Positions 51,768-60,867 of a stretch of DNA of 64,000 nt are shown piece after piece (position 1 is the first letter of the stretch; each line of letters opens with the position of its first letter). The notes under the pieces are model-generated. The model was not told the origin of the DNA. It searched no databases and was given only the letters and a program-made list of their open reading frames with translations. The stretch is from Occallatibacter savannae. GTDB lineage: Bacteria; Acidobacteriota; Terriglobia; Terriglobales; Acidobacteriaceae. The stretch spans positions 1 through 64,000 of the forward strand of contig NZ_QFFY01000010.1 of NCBI RefSeq assembly GCF_003131205.1, read 5' to 3'. The position numbers and the translations under genes were made by a program.

Positions 51768-52400
51768 CTACCGGAATCGAACCTCAGCGCCCGTACGCTC
51801 CAGCACCTGCTCTCGCGAAACCCCATCCGCTAGCTCGAATACCTCGAACCCGCTCTCCGTCACATCCATCACACACAGGTCCGTAATCACGCGATGCACC
51901 ACGGCGCTGCCCGTCAAAGGCAGCGTGCACTCGCGCACGAGCTTGTGGCCCCCATCAGGCGTCGTATGCTCCATTAGCGCAATCACGCGGCGCACGCCCG
52001 AAACCAGATCCATCGCGCCACCCATACCCTTAACGCGCTTGCCCGGGATCATCCAGTTCGCCAGATTGCCGCGCTCCGATACCTGCATCGCCCCAAGAAT
52101 GGCCAGATCGATGTGCCCGCCCCGAATCATCGCGAACGAGTCGGCACTGGAGAAAGTCGCAGCCCCGGGCACAAATGTCACCGTCTCTTTCCCGGCATTG
52201 ATCAGGTCCGCATCCACCTCAGCTTCCCGCGGATACGGCCCCATCCCCAGTAGCCCGTTCTCCGACTGCAGCGTCACCGTCATCCCTTCGGGAATGAAGT
52301 TCGCTACGAGCGTCGGAATGCCGATACCAAGGTTGACGTAGAAGCCGTCCTGCAACTCCTTAGCGGCCCGCGCCGCCATCTGGTTCCGAGTCCACGGCAT
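51768..52400 (-). CDS. scoB: 3-Oxoacid CoA-transferase subunit B
   Basis: 210 residues. Family motifs: GFYVNLGIGIPTLVANFIPE, SENGLLGMGPYP with the catalytic Glu that forms the CoA thioester, and AILGAMQVSERGNLANWMIP. With ScoA it moves CoA from succinyl-CoA to acetoacetate. Four bases separate it from scoA. Both the leucine-type block and the tyrosine operon in this window make acetoacetate, so this enzyme could finish both routes. Confidence 0.93.
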   Translation of the reverse strand: MPWTRNQMAARAAKELQDGFYVNLGIGIPTLVANFIPEGMTVTLQSENGLLGMGPYPREAEVDADLINAGKETVTFVPGAATFSSADSFAMIRGGHIDLAILGAMQVSERGNLANWMIPGKRVKGMGGAMDLVSGVRRVIALMEHTTPDGGHKLVRECTLPLTGSAVVHRVITDLCVMDVTESGFEVFELADGVSREQVLERTGAEVRFR

Positions 52401-52404
52401 CAGC

Positions 52405-53103
52405 TCAACCCTCTCTCGTCGTCTTCTTCTCGATCCGTTTCAACGGATTCGGAACATGCACCACCCTGTGCACAAAAATCCCTGGCGTGTGAATCTCGTC
52501 CGGGTCAAGCTCTCCGGGCTTAACCAGATTCTCCACCTCCGCAACCGTGATCCTCCCGCATGTAGCCGCATTTGGATTGAAATTCCGAGCGGTCCGGCGA
52601 TAGATCAGGTTCCCATGACTGTCGCCCTTCCACGCCTTTACCAGTGCGAGATCCGCCTGTATCCCGCGCTCAAGGATGTACGTCTTCCCGTCAAACTCCT
52701 TGTGCTCCTTGCCGTCGGCAATGATGGTCCCGATTCCCGTCCGCGTATAGAACCCGGGAATCCCCGCGCCGCCCGCTCTCAGCCGCTCCGCCAGCGTCCC
52801 CTGTGGGCAAAACTCCACCTCGATCTCCCCTGCCAGAAACTGCCGTTCGAACTCCGCGTTCTCACCCACATAGCTGGAAATCATCTTCTTGATCTGCCTT
52901 GTCGCCAGCAGCAGCCCAAGCGCTGCGCCATCTACGCCCGCATTGTTGCTCGCAATGGTGAGATTGCGCACCCCTGAGTCGCGCAGCGCTAGAATCAGTT
53001 CCTCCGGCACGCCGCACAGCCCGAAGCCGCCCACAGCCAGCAGCATGCCATCGCGCACAATGCCTTCCAGGGCTGCTTTCGCGTTTGGATAGACCTTGTT
53101 CAT
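52405..53103 (-). CDS. scoA: 3-Oxoacid CoA-transferase subunit A
   Basis: 232 residues from ATG 53103; a TTG just before (53106) is in frame. Motifs: MLLAVGGFGLCGVPEELILAL, LTIASNNAGVDG, PQGTLAERLRAGGAGIPGFYT and TGIGT. It forms the heterodimeric acetoacetate:succinyl-CoA transferase with ScoB just downstream. The pair is transcribed toward the acyl-CoA genes on the opposite strand. Confidence 0.93.
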   Translation of the reverse strand: MNKVYPNAKAALEGIVRDGMLLAVGGFGLCGVPEELILALRDSGVRNLTIASNNAGVDGAALGLLLATRQIKKMISSYVGENAEFERQFLAGEIEVEFCPQGTLAERLRAGGAGIPGFYTRTGIGTIIADGKEHKEFDGKTYILERGIQADLALVKAWKGDSHGNLIYRRTARNFNPNAATCGRITVAEVENLVKPGELDPDEIHTPGIFVHRVVHVPNPLKRIEKKTTREG

Positions 53104-53211
53104 CAAGAGACTCGTCCGATCGGAGAAACTGTCCCGGCCACGTCGCCTGTTTTACATGACGTGCCCCACCACCGCCAAGTGACCAGCGTTCAGGCTTTCA
53201 AGGTGAGAGAT

Positions 53212-53772
53212 ATGGATTACAGTTTCCACATGCTTTCCGGTCGCCTGTCTCGCAAGCCTGAAATGAGGCTGCCATCCGCAGTAGCCACGTCCCTCTTGGT
53301 TCTTTCCTTATATGCATTTGCATCTCCACACACGACTTCTCAACAAGTCAAAGCAGACGCCATCCTGATCCAGAAGAAGGATCATGTTATGGAACTCCTG
53401 GAAAACGGCAAAGTAGTTCGCACCTACAAGGTCGCACTCGGCCAGGGCGGACTCTCGCCCAAGCAGAGAGAAGGCGATGCCCGCACCCCGGAGGGCCACT
53501 ACATCGTCGACGCGAAATACGAGCACAGCAAATACCACAAGGCACTGCACGTTTCCTACCCCAACGCCGAAGACCGCAAGCGTGCTGCCCGCCTTCATGT
53601 ACCGCCCGGCGGAGCAATCATGATTCACAGCCTTCCAAACGGCAGAGGGTGATTGGGTGCCCGCCATCGTCTGTTCGACTGGACCCTCGGCCGCGTTGCG
53701 GTCACGGATGAAGAGATCGATGAGATCTTTGTCCTCGTTCCGGTGGGCACCCCCGTCGACATCCGCCCCTGA
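53212..53772 (+). pseudogene. L,D-transpeptidase (YkuD) pseudogene
   Basis: A signal peptide (LPSAVATSLLVLSLYAFAS) and the YkuD domain (GDARTPEGHYIVDAKYEHS, GAIMIHSLPNGRG) are interrupted by TGA at 53650-53652. The same frame continues after it as LGARHRLFDWTLGRVAVTDEEIDEIF to a second stop at 53770-53772 (shown in part), which is the expected C-terminus. The stop replaces a Trp I expect in NGxGW. The catalytic Cys in LGCxAVTD is Arg (GRV), and HG is HS. All are single-base changes from the family. The gene looks inactive by decay, not sequencing error alone. The start at 53212 is tentative. Confidence 0.85.
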
Positions 53773-53867
53773 CCTAAGTACAACGCCCCAATCTCGCAAG
53801 GCATCGAATTTAATAGCATCTCCTAGAGCCGAGATCTCTGGTTCGCCAATATAGAAAGACCCGAACG

Positions 53868-55226
53868 ATGCCTAAACTATTCAGCTGTCGCAAGCTTCTG
53901 CACTCTATATCCATTCGGTCCATCTCTAGAACACTCGTCGTCCTCGCCCTTCTTCTCATCAGCTGCGGCACTTCCCACGCCTATTCCGTCCTGACCCACG
54001 AAGAACTCATCGACCTGCTATGGAACGATCATCTTCGTCCCATGATCCTGGCGCGCTACCCCGGCCTCACCGACGACCAGATCCGCGAGGCACACGCTTA
54101 TGCATACGGCGGGGCCGTCATTCAGGACATGGGCTACTATCCTTTCGGCAACAAGGAGTTTAGCGACCTCGTCCACTACGTGCGCAGCGGCGATTTCGTG
54201 CTGGAGCTGATCAAGGAGAGCCAGACAGCGGATGAATATGCCTTCGCGCTCGGAGCGCTGTCGCATTACGCAGCAGACGTGACCGGGCATCCAGCCGTGA
54301 ACCAGGCGGTTGCGATCACCTATCCCAAGCTCCGCGCGAAGTTCGGCCCCATCGTTCTCTATGCGCAGGACAAAACCGCCCATATCCGCACCGAGTTCGG
54401 CTTCGACATGGCGCAGGTGGCGAAGGAGAGATACGCCCCGCAGCAGTATCACGACTTCATCGGCTTCCAGGTTTCGAAGGAGCTGCTGGAACGTGTCTTC
54501 CCAGTGATCTACGGGATGCAGTTGAAGGATGTCGTTCCGCACGAAGACCTGGCCATCGGTTCCTTTCGCTACTCCGTCAGCACTCTCATACCTCACATGA
54601 CGCAGGTGGCGCTCAAAACACACAAGAAAGAGATCATGCGTGAGGTCCCGAACTTCCAGAAGAAGAAGTTCCTTTACCGCCTCTCGCGTGCAGATTACGA
54701 AAAGTCGTGGGGCAACAACTACCAGCACGCCGGATTCGGCACCCGCGTTCTCGCATTAATCCTTAAGCTCATCCCAAAGGTAGGGCCGCTCAAAGCGCTC
54801 GACTTCAACGTGCCTACTCCCAAGACTGAGAACCTCTACTTCGCCAGCATCAACAAAACCGTAGATCACTACGGCGCACTGCTCGGCACCGTTCAGAAGA
54901 AATCTCTCGAGCTGCCGGACGAGGACCTCGATAGCGGCAAGCCCTCCGCTGCCGGCGAGTACATCCTTGCCGACGATACCTACGCCAAGATGCTCTCCCA
55001 ACTTGCCGACAAGAAGTTCGCGGCCACCTCCGCGGCCCTCAGAAAGAACATCGTCGCCTTCTACGCCAATCCCTCCGCTCCCGTTGAAGGCAAGAAGGAT
55101 CCGGACAAGTGGCAGAAGGTCCAGTCAAACCTCGAAGCACTGAAAGCCTTCACACCCGGCCCGGACCAGCCGCCCGCCGCTCCCTCTGCGCAGCCTGCGG
55201 CAACTTCACCATCCGGCAGCCAATAG
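53868..55226 (+). CDS. Zinc-dependent phospholipase C-like protein, secreted
   Basis: 452 residues with a signal peptide (TLVVLALLLISCGTSHA). The all-helical domain has YSVLTHEELIDLLW near the mature start, where the N-terminal residue and His can bind zinc, then GGAVIQDMGYYPFGN, YAFALGALSHYAADVTGHPA and HIRTEFGFD, all with His/Asp at family positions. Known members cleave phospholipids; many in environmental bacteria are untested. The C-terminus is Pro/Ala/Ser-rich and probably disordered. No operon partner. Confidence 0.8.
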   Translation: MPKLFSCRKLLHSISIRSISRTLVVLALLLISCGTSHAYSVLTHEELIDLLWNDHLRPMILARYPGLTDDQIREAHAYAYGGAVIQDMGYYPFGNKEFSDLVHYVRSGDFVLELIKESQTADEYAFALGALSHYAADVTGHPAVNQAVAITYPKLRAKFGPIVLYAQDKTAHIRTEFGFDMAQVAKERYAPQQYHDFIGFQVSKELLERVFPVIYGMQLKDVVPHEDLAIGSFRYSVSTLIPHMTQVALKTHKKEIMREVPNFQKKKFLYRLSRADYEKSWGNNYQHAGFGTRVLALILKLIPKVGPLKALDFNVPTPKTENLYFASINKTVDHYGALLGTVQKKSLELPDEDLDSGKPSAAGEYILADDTYAKMLSQLADKKFAATSAALRKNIVAFYANPSAPVEGKKDPDKWQKVQSNLEALKAFTPGPDQPPAAPSAQPAATSPSGSQ

Positions 55227-55259
55227 CCGCAGCCGCGCTTCTGCGAAAATGAGAGAGCA

Positions 55260-57260
55260 ATGCTCTCTCTGCAGAATGCTGGCAAGCGCTTTGGGCCTCG
55301 CGTGCTCTTCACTGAGGCCAACTGGCTCATCCGCAGCAATGAAAAGACCGCTCTCGTCGGCGCAAACGGCACCGGCAAATCCACGCTCATGAAGGTCCTC
55401 GCCGGCCTCGAGTCCCTTGACTACGGAACCATGCAGCTCACCCGCGGCATGAGCATCGGCTATCTTCCTCAGGAAGGCCTACGCCTCAGCGGCCGCACCG
55501 TCTTTGAAGAGTGCCTCAGTGTCTTCGACGAACTGCGCGCCATGGAAGGCGAAATCGAACGCGCGGCTGCGCAAATGTCCGAGCTCGACCACGCAAGCCC
55601 CGAATATGAATCCGCAGCCGAACGTTTCTCCATGCTGCAGGAGCGCTTCCATACCCTTGATGGCTACGCCCTCGACGCCCAGGTTGGCACCGTGCTGACG
55701 GGCCTCGGCTTTGGTAAGGAAGACTGGTCCCGCCAGGTCGACGAGTTCTCAGGCGGATGGCAAATGCGCATCGCTCTGGCTAAGCTGCTCCTCGCCAAGC
55801 CCAACCTGCTGCTCCTTGACGAGCCCACCAACCATCTCGATCTTGAAACACGCAACTGGCTCGAGGAATACCTCCACGGCTACCCCTTCGGATACATCCT
55901 CATCTCCCACGATCGCTACTTCCTTGACGTCACCATCGATCGCACCGTCGAGATCTGGAACAAGCGCCTCACCATTTTTCAGGGCAACTACACCAAGTAC
56001 CTCTCACAGAAAGACGAGCGCCGTGCCCAGCTGCTGGCCGCCTACAAAAATCAGCGCGACCAGATCGAGCACCTCGAAGCATTCATCAGCCGATTCCGCT
56101 ATCAGGCCACAAAAGGCAAACAGGTGCAGTCGCGCATCAAGGAGCTCGAAAAGATCGAGCGCATCGAGATCCCTGAAGAAGAGCCCGTCATTCACTTCAA
56201 GTTCCCGCAGCCTGCTCCATCCGGCCGCATGGTGGTCGAGGCCGAGAGTCTTGGCAAGAGCTACGGACCTAAGCGCGTCTTCAGCAATGCCCGATTCAGC
56301 ATCGAGCGCGGAGATCGCGTCGCCCTCGTCGGCGTCAACGGAGCCGGCAAGTCGACCCTTATCAAACTCCTCACCGGCGTCGAACTGCCCACCCAGGGAA
56401 CTATCAAGCTCGGGCACAACGTCGTCAGCGAGTACTTCGCCCAGGACCAGTACAAAGTTCTCGACCCCGAGGCGCGTATGCTCGACGACATCAGCCGCGC
56501 CGCGCTCAAGGTGCCTGAGTCCGAACTTCGTTCGCTACTCGGCTGTTTCCTCTTCTCCGGCGACGACGTCTTCAAGCGCCTCGGCGTGCTCTCCGGCGGC
56601 GAGCGAAACCGCTTTGCCTTGGCCCGCATCCTCGTTTCGCCTTCCAACTTCCTGCTTCTAGACGAGCCGACCAACCACCTCGATATGGGCGCGAAAGACG
56701 TCCTCCTCGATGCCATTGCCGCATTCTCCGGCACGGTCGTCTTTGTCTCTCACGACCGATACTTTATCGACCGCCTCGCCACCCGCGTGATCGAAGTGGA
56801 AAACGGCATCATCACCACCTACGACGGAAACTACGAAGACTACCTGCGCAAAAAGGAAGAGCTGGCCGCACGCGCGGCGATGGGCGACCTTTCAGCTTCA
56901 GAGCCTAACCCTCAGCCCTCAAAACTGAAGCCCGATTCCTCTCGACCCCTTCCACTGAATGCCGCTGCCCCTGCTTCTAGTGGCACTACCATCGTGATCG
57001 AGGGAGGTGTCGATGTCCCGGCAAAATCGCGCCGGCTGAATCCAATCAAGCAAAAACAAATGGAGGAACGCTGCGCCTTCCTCGAAGAGGAGATACCCAG
57101 GGTTGAGGCATCCATCGCGCATACAGAAGAACAGCTCGGTGTCTTCGTCTCCGCGACGGAGACGCAACGCCTCACCGACCTCGCAGCAGGCCTGCGAGAG
57201 CAGCTCACCCAGCTCACGTTGGAGTGGGAAGACCTGATGCTGCAGCTCGAAGGCGCTTAG
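55260..57260 (+). CDS. ABC-F family ATPase
   Basis: 666 residues with two ATP-binding domains and no membrane segments. Walker A: GANGTGKST and GVNGAGKST; signatures: FSGGWQMRIALAK and LSGGERNRFALAR; Walker B: LLLLDEPTNHLD and FLLLDEPTNHLD. A charged interdomain linker (about 245-310) and a C-terminal coiled coil after about 590 are as in Uup-like members. These proteins act on ribosomes as translation factors; a resistance role is not supported by context. The GAGAGAG site precedes the start. It is 14 bases before the next gene. Confidence 0.92.
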   Translation: MLSLQNAGKRFGPRVLFTEANWLIRSNEKTALVGANGTGKSTLMKVLAGLESLDYGTMQLTRGMSIGYLPQEGLRLSGRTVFEECLSVFDELRAMEGEIERAAAQMSELDHASPEYESAAERFSMLQERFHTLDGYALDAQVGTVLTGLGFGKEDWSRQVDEFSGGWQMRIALAKLLLAKPNLLLLDEPTNHLDLETRNWLEEYLHGYPFGYILISHDRYFLDVTIDRTVEIWNKRLTIFQGNYTKYLSQKDERRAQLLAAYKNQRDQIEHLEAFISRFRYQATKGKQVQSRIKELEKIERIEIPEEEPVIHFKFPQPAPSGRMVVEAESLGKSYGPKRVFSNARFSIERGDRVALVGVNGAGKSTLIKLLTGVELPTQGTIKLGHNVVSEYFAQDQYKVLDPEARMLDDISRAALKVPESELRSLLGCFLFSGDDVFKRLGVLSGGERNRFALARILVSPSNFLLLDEPTNHLDMGAKDVLLDAIAAFSGTVVFVSHDRYFIDRLATRVIEVENGIITTYDGNYEDYLRKKEELAARAAMGDLSASEPNPQPSKLKPDSSRPLPLNAAAPASSGTTIVIEGGVDVPAKSRRLNPIKQKQMEERCAFLEEEIPRVEASIAHTEEQLGVFVSATETQRLTDLAAGLREQLTQLTLEWEDLMLQLEGA

Positions 57261-57274
57261 GAGTACCATGAGCC

Positions 57275-58282
57275 ATGCGGCTTTTGTGTGCCTCAGTGTT
57301 GGTCCTGGTCGGATCGGTGGGATCAGCTTGCATCTCTCAAACTCCCGGTAAAACCTCTCTCGACATCGATACCGACCATGACGGCTTGGCCGATTCATTG
57401 GAGCAGTCGCTCCTCGAGCAGTTCCAGCCGCGCTTCCTCATCAGCCGTACCGATTGCTCCAGCAAACCGGCCGAATTCACCGCCTTCTCCAAACGCCCCA
57501 TCGCTGCAGACGACAACGGCACGATCTACGGACAGGCCTTCCCTTCGCCTGGTGAAACGGGACAAGTTGAGCTCCACTACTACGACCTCTGGCGGCGCGA
57601 CTGCGGCAAAGCGGGCCATGATCTCGATGCCGAACACGTCTCGGCTCTTGTTGCACGCGACGAAGAAGGCACATGGAAAGCCCGATACTGGTATGCGGCC
57701 GCGCACGAAGATACCCTGTGCGATGCAAGTCAGGTTGCACGGGCCAGAGGCCTGGATGCCGAAACGCACGGACCGGAGGTCTGGATTTCAGCTGGTAAGC
57801 ATGCCGCCTTTCTGAGCAAAACCATCTGTACGCACGGCTGCGGCGCAGACCGGTGCGGCGACGACGATGCCTTGGACACTCAACGCATCGTGAATCTGGG
57901 CGAGTCTACCTCTCCAATGAATGGCGCCATCTGGACTGCGTCGACTCGCTGGCCATTGAAACAAAAGATGAGCCGCAGCGACTTCGATCCAGCTCTTCTC
58001 ACAAGGGTGAATGCGTTATCTGTGGACCAGATCGCCTGGGCCAATCCTGGTAAACGGCCTGCACAGGCCGCAATCCTCGGCGGCGGCGCAGCTTTGGGCG
58101 CTGCGGCCACAGGGGTTCACGCAACCGACAATGCGCTTGATGTGGCCGACACTCATACTTCGGGAGCTCTGGATACCGCGTCGCAAAAGACAGGAAACGC
58201 GCTCGCCAAATCGTATCGCAGTGTAAAGAAGGCTTTGAAGGCAGCTACCGGAGCCTCAACGAAGGCGCCCCAAACCGAATAG
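57275..58282 (+). CDS. Secreted Vps62-like protein of unknown function
   Basis: 335 residues. A signal peptide (LLCASVLVLVGSVGSACIS; VGSAC might be a lipobox, so possibly a lipoprotein with Cys19). Then DTDHDGLADSLEQSLLEQF and FQPRF, HDLDAEHVSALVA and VWISAGKHAAFLSKTIC, the pattern I associate with Vps62/DUF946-like proteins. Eight or so Cys residues suggest disulphides. The C-terminal 80 residues are Ala-rich helical. Role unknown. It follows the ABC-F gene closely, perhaps by chance. Confidence 0.65.
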   Translation: MRLLCASVLVLVGSVGSACISQTPGKTSLDIDTDHDGLADSLEQSLLEQFQPRFLISRTDCSSKPAEFTAFSKRPIAADDNGTIYGQAFPSPGETGQVELHYYDLWRRDCGKAGHDLDAEHVSALVARDEEGTWKARYWYAAAHEDTLCDASQVARARGLDAETHGPEVWISAGKHAAFLSKTICTHGCGADRCGDDDALDTQRIVNLGESTSPMNGAIWTASTRWPLKQKMSRSDFDPALLTRVNALSVDQIAWANPGKRPAQAAILGGGAALGAAATGVHATDNALDVADTHTSGALDTASQKTGNALAKSYRSVKKALKAATGASTKAPQTE

Positions 58283-58310
58283 CTGTAAGCATCGTCTAGC
58301 CCCGAACGGC

Positions 58311-60704
58311 TCAGAACCGAAACAGATAGCTCCCCTTGATAAAGAACTGCCTGCCATCATTGAGATACCCCGGACCGCGCGGCAGAATCGGCAGGTTCGG
58401 ATCGCACTGCGGTGTACCCGAATGCTGCAGAGTACAAAACGTGTGCTTGTAGTTCTGCAGATCGTTATTCCAGCCAACGTAGATCACCGTGCCCGGATGC
58501 GGGAGCCAGGTAAGCAGCGCCTGGGCCTGAATGCGCTTTGTGCGTTCCAGTGAAGTTTCAAGCGGATTCGCCAGCGTCGTGTCGTACTCCGCGATGACAC
58601 GGGCTGACCATGCGCGTGTGAACTGATAGTTGAGCTTCGTGCGGAACACCTGAGTCTCGTACACAAGTTGTCCGTCGCTCACCGACTTGTCCCGGTCGAA
58701 AAGCCATGTATTGTCCATGGTGAGCTGACGAAGCGGGTTGATCCCCACTCTCGCTTGCGAAGTCTGCTGGTGCATAAGGAAGGGAACTGAGCCCGCAATC
58801 GGGTAGTAGTTGACGTTCCCGCCGCGAAGCACGTTGATCGAGAAGCTCAGGAGCGACCATGGCTGGCCCCGAGCCACGAATCCACCGAGATTCTCTGTGA
58901 AGTTGCGGTTAGCTGCCAGCGCATAACCGTTCTGAGGTCCAACGGTATCGGAGTTTTCTCCGATCACTGGCGCCAGGATGATGTTCCGTGGCAGCAGCCA
59001 GAACGGGTCGAACGTCGTGTAGCGATACACTCGGTTCTGCTGGTGGTCGAACGCAATCTCCTGGCTCAACTCAAGTCCGAACGACTGGATTACGCTCTTC
59101 TTCGGAAACCATTGATAATCTCCGTGGAGATGATCGCTTCGGATGTTCGCGGTCTGGATGAAGCCGGTGAGAGTTTTGAATCCACGGCTGATGTCCTGGT
59201 ACTGGTTCTGCATGTTGAACGCGTGGCCACTCCGCGTTACCTGAAGATCGGCAGCGGGACCTGCGGAGTAGCCCGCCGGAAAGATGGAGGCCACGCTGTC
59301 TGGCCGGCTTTGGTTCGTCGAGCTCTCAACCAGCTGGGCGAGAACCGTCCAGTGCTTGTCGGCGCGCCAGGTCAGGTCGGCCCCGCCGGTGCGATTCCAT
59401 CCTCCTCCGAATTCCTCGTCGGTGTAAATGAGACCAGCATTTGAACCCTCACCGAGGTCTCGGGACACTCGACCAACAAAAAATCCTGCTTTGTTGTCGC
59501 GCAAAGGATCGCCAGACGGAACGGTGTGCCCCGGCTGACGATCGTCGATTGCGAGTAGACCGATGTTGGTCCTTCCCGATTTGCCGGTGACGCGAAGTCC
59601 CCAATCGGGCCGGACGATATTGCGCGTGTACAGCAGTGTCAGAGGAGTAGCAAAATAGCTTGCGTTTTCAAGAAAGAATGGGCGAAGTTCAGGGAAGAAA
59701 ACGGGATAGCGCTGGTCCACCGTGAACTGGGGCTGATCGCTCTCCACATCGCTGAAATCCGGGTTGAAAGTCGCGTCAAACACAATCGAATCCCGCCAGA
59801 CCGCCTTGGCTTCTCCGCCACCAGTAGCCTCCGCGTGCCGGGTGCTGAAGTAGGGATTGTTTGGATCGAGCTGATCCAGCACGTGCACGTTCTGCCCGAG
59901 CACGTAGGGGTTTATCTGAACATTGTGAGAGCCGGTGACGCCCTCGATGCCCTGCAGTGAGCCCTCCTGGCTGAGAACGCCGCTCACGCTGCGAGAAATG
60001 TTCGGCCAGAAATCGGCTTCGCTGTTTCGAGGAAGGCTGCGGGCCAGCACAACGCCCCAGTCCCGGCCCGCGGCAGGGAAGCGGATACTTCTGAACGGGA
60101 GGGCAATCAGCGCCATCCAGCCCTTATCAGTAACGCGACCATCGGAATTCCAGACCTGGTCGTAACTGAAGTCGTCCTGACCGGACTCCGTCCACGCCGC
60201 GTCAGCCTGCACGCCCGCAGCGTTCACCTCAAACTCAACCCCGCGCAGCCGGTCCTGAAAGGGATCCAGCAGAACCGTGACGTAATCGTCTTTCAGAATG
60301 TTCTCGCGACGGGCCAGATGAGACCGGATCAGCTCCGGGTGCTGGTCGAAACACACAAAGGCGAAGTAGAGCGCCGTCGTAGTCCGGCCAATCCATACCT
60401 CCGTGTTCTGCGTCGCGGGTGCACCGTCCGTCGGTTCGTACTGGCTGAAGTGCTCGACATGCGCGAGGCGATCGCGCAGATCGGCTCGAGGGGCCATATC
60501 GCTGAAGTCGTTCAGCGTGAGCGGATGATCGATGAGCGGGACCTTAACGCTCGATGTCGGCTGCATGCGCACTGGATTCTGCGGCACGACCACGGGCCTC
60601 GGCTGCCCCGCAGGTTGGTTGACCACCTGCGCCGGCACCTTGACCGATGAAAAAAAAGAGACAACCGCAATAATGAGAGCCGTCGAGCAGATGGGGGACC
60701 GCAC
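58311..60704 (-). CDS. DUF5916 outer-membrane protein with CBM9-like N-terminus
   Basis: 797 residues from GTG 60704, which has GGAG 5 bases upstream and begins a signal peptide (VRSPICSTALIIAVVSFFSS). The frame is open to 61118 but overlaps ppc. After a Gln/Pro linker comes a carbohydrate-binding module 9-like domain (ALYFAFVCFDQHPE, DDYVTVLLDPFQD, WTESGQDDFSYDQVW, WMALIALPFRSIRFP). Then DUF5916: DATFNPDFSDVESDQPQFT, RYPVFFPELRPFFLEN, and a barrel ending in Phe (SYLFRF), typical of outer-membrane proteins. Substrate and role are unknown; a carbohydrate link is inferred. Confidence 0.82.
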   Translation of the reverse strand: MRSPICSTALIIAVVSFFSSVKVPAQVVNQPAGQPRPVVVPQNPVRMQPTSSVKVPLIDHPLTLNDFSDMAPRADLRDRLAHVEHFSQYEPTDGAPATQNTEVWIGRTTTALYFAFVCFDQHPELIRSHLARRENILKDDYVTVLLDPFQDRLRGVEFEVNAAGVQADAAWTESGQDDFSYDQVWNSDGRVTDKGWMALIALPFRSIRFPAAGRDWGVVLARSLPRNSEADFWPNISRSVSGVLSQEGSLQGIEGVTGSHNVQINPYVLGQNVHVLDQLDPNNPYFSTRHAEATGGGEAKAVWRDSIVFDATFNPDFSDVESDQPQFTVDQRYPVFFPELRPFFLENASYFATPLTLLYTRNIVRPDWGLRVTGKSGRTNIGLLAIDDRQPGHTVPSGDPLRDNKAGFFVGRVSRDLGEGSNAGLIYTDEEFGGGWNRTGGADLTWRADKHWTVLAQLVESSTNQSRPDSVASIFPAGYSAGPAADLQVTRSGHAFNMQNQYQDISRGFKTLTGFIQTANIRSDHLHGDYQWFPKKSVIQSFGLELSQEIAFDHQQNRVYRYTTFDPFWLLPRNIILAPVIGENSDTVGPQNGYALAANRNFTENLGGFVARGQPWSLLSFSINVLRGGNVNYYPIAGSVPFLMHQQTSQARVGINPLRQLTMDNTWLFDRDKSVSDGQLVYETQVFRTKLNYQFTRAWSARVIAEYDTTLANPLETSLERTKRIQAQALLTWLPHPGTVIYVGWNNDLQNYKHTFCTLQHSGTPQCDPNLPILPRGPGYLNDGRQFFIKGSYLFRF

Positions 60705-60867
60705 TCGCACTCCAGTTCCTGTTGCACTCCGGGGGCAAGGCGCCTCTTCCCCGCAAAGAAAAGGATAGCCGAATGCAGCCCGCGATGCCGTGACAACTCG
60801 TTCAGTTTGCGAAAGCGTGCGCCGCACAGCAAAGCACTCGCTGCGGGTAAGGGATAATTGAGACAAC

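Noticed and set aside
55260..57260. Antibiotic-resistance ABC-F gene
   Set aside because: Sequence fits housekeeping Uup-like members and there is no resistance context.
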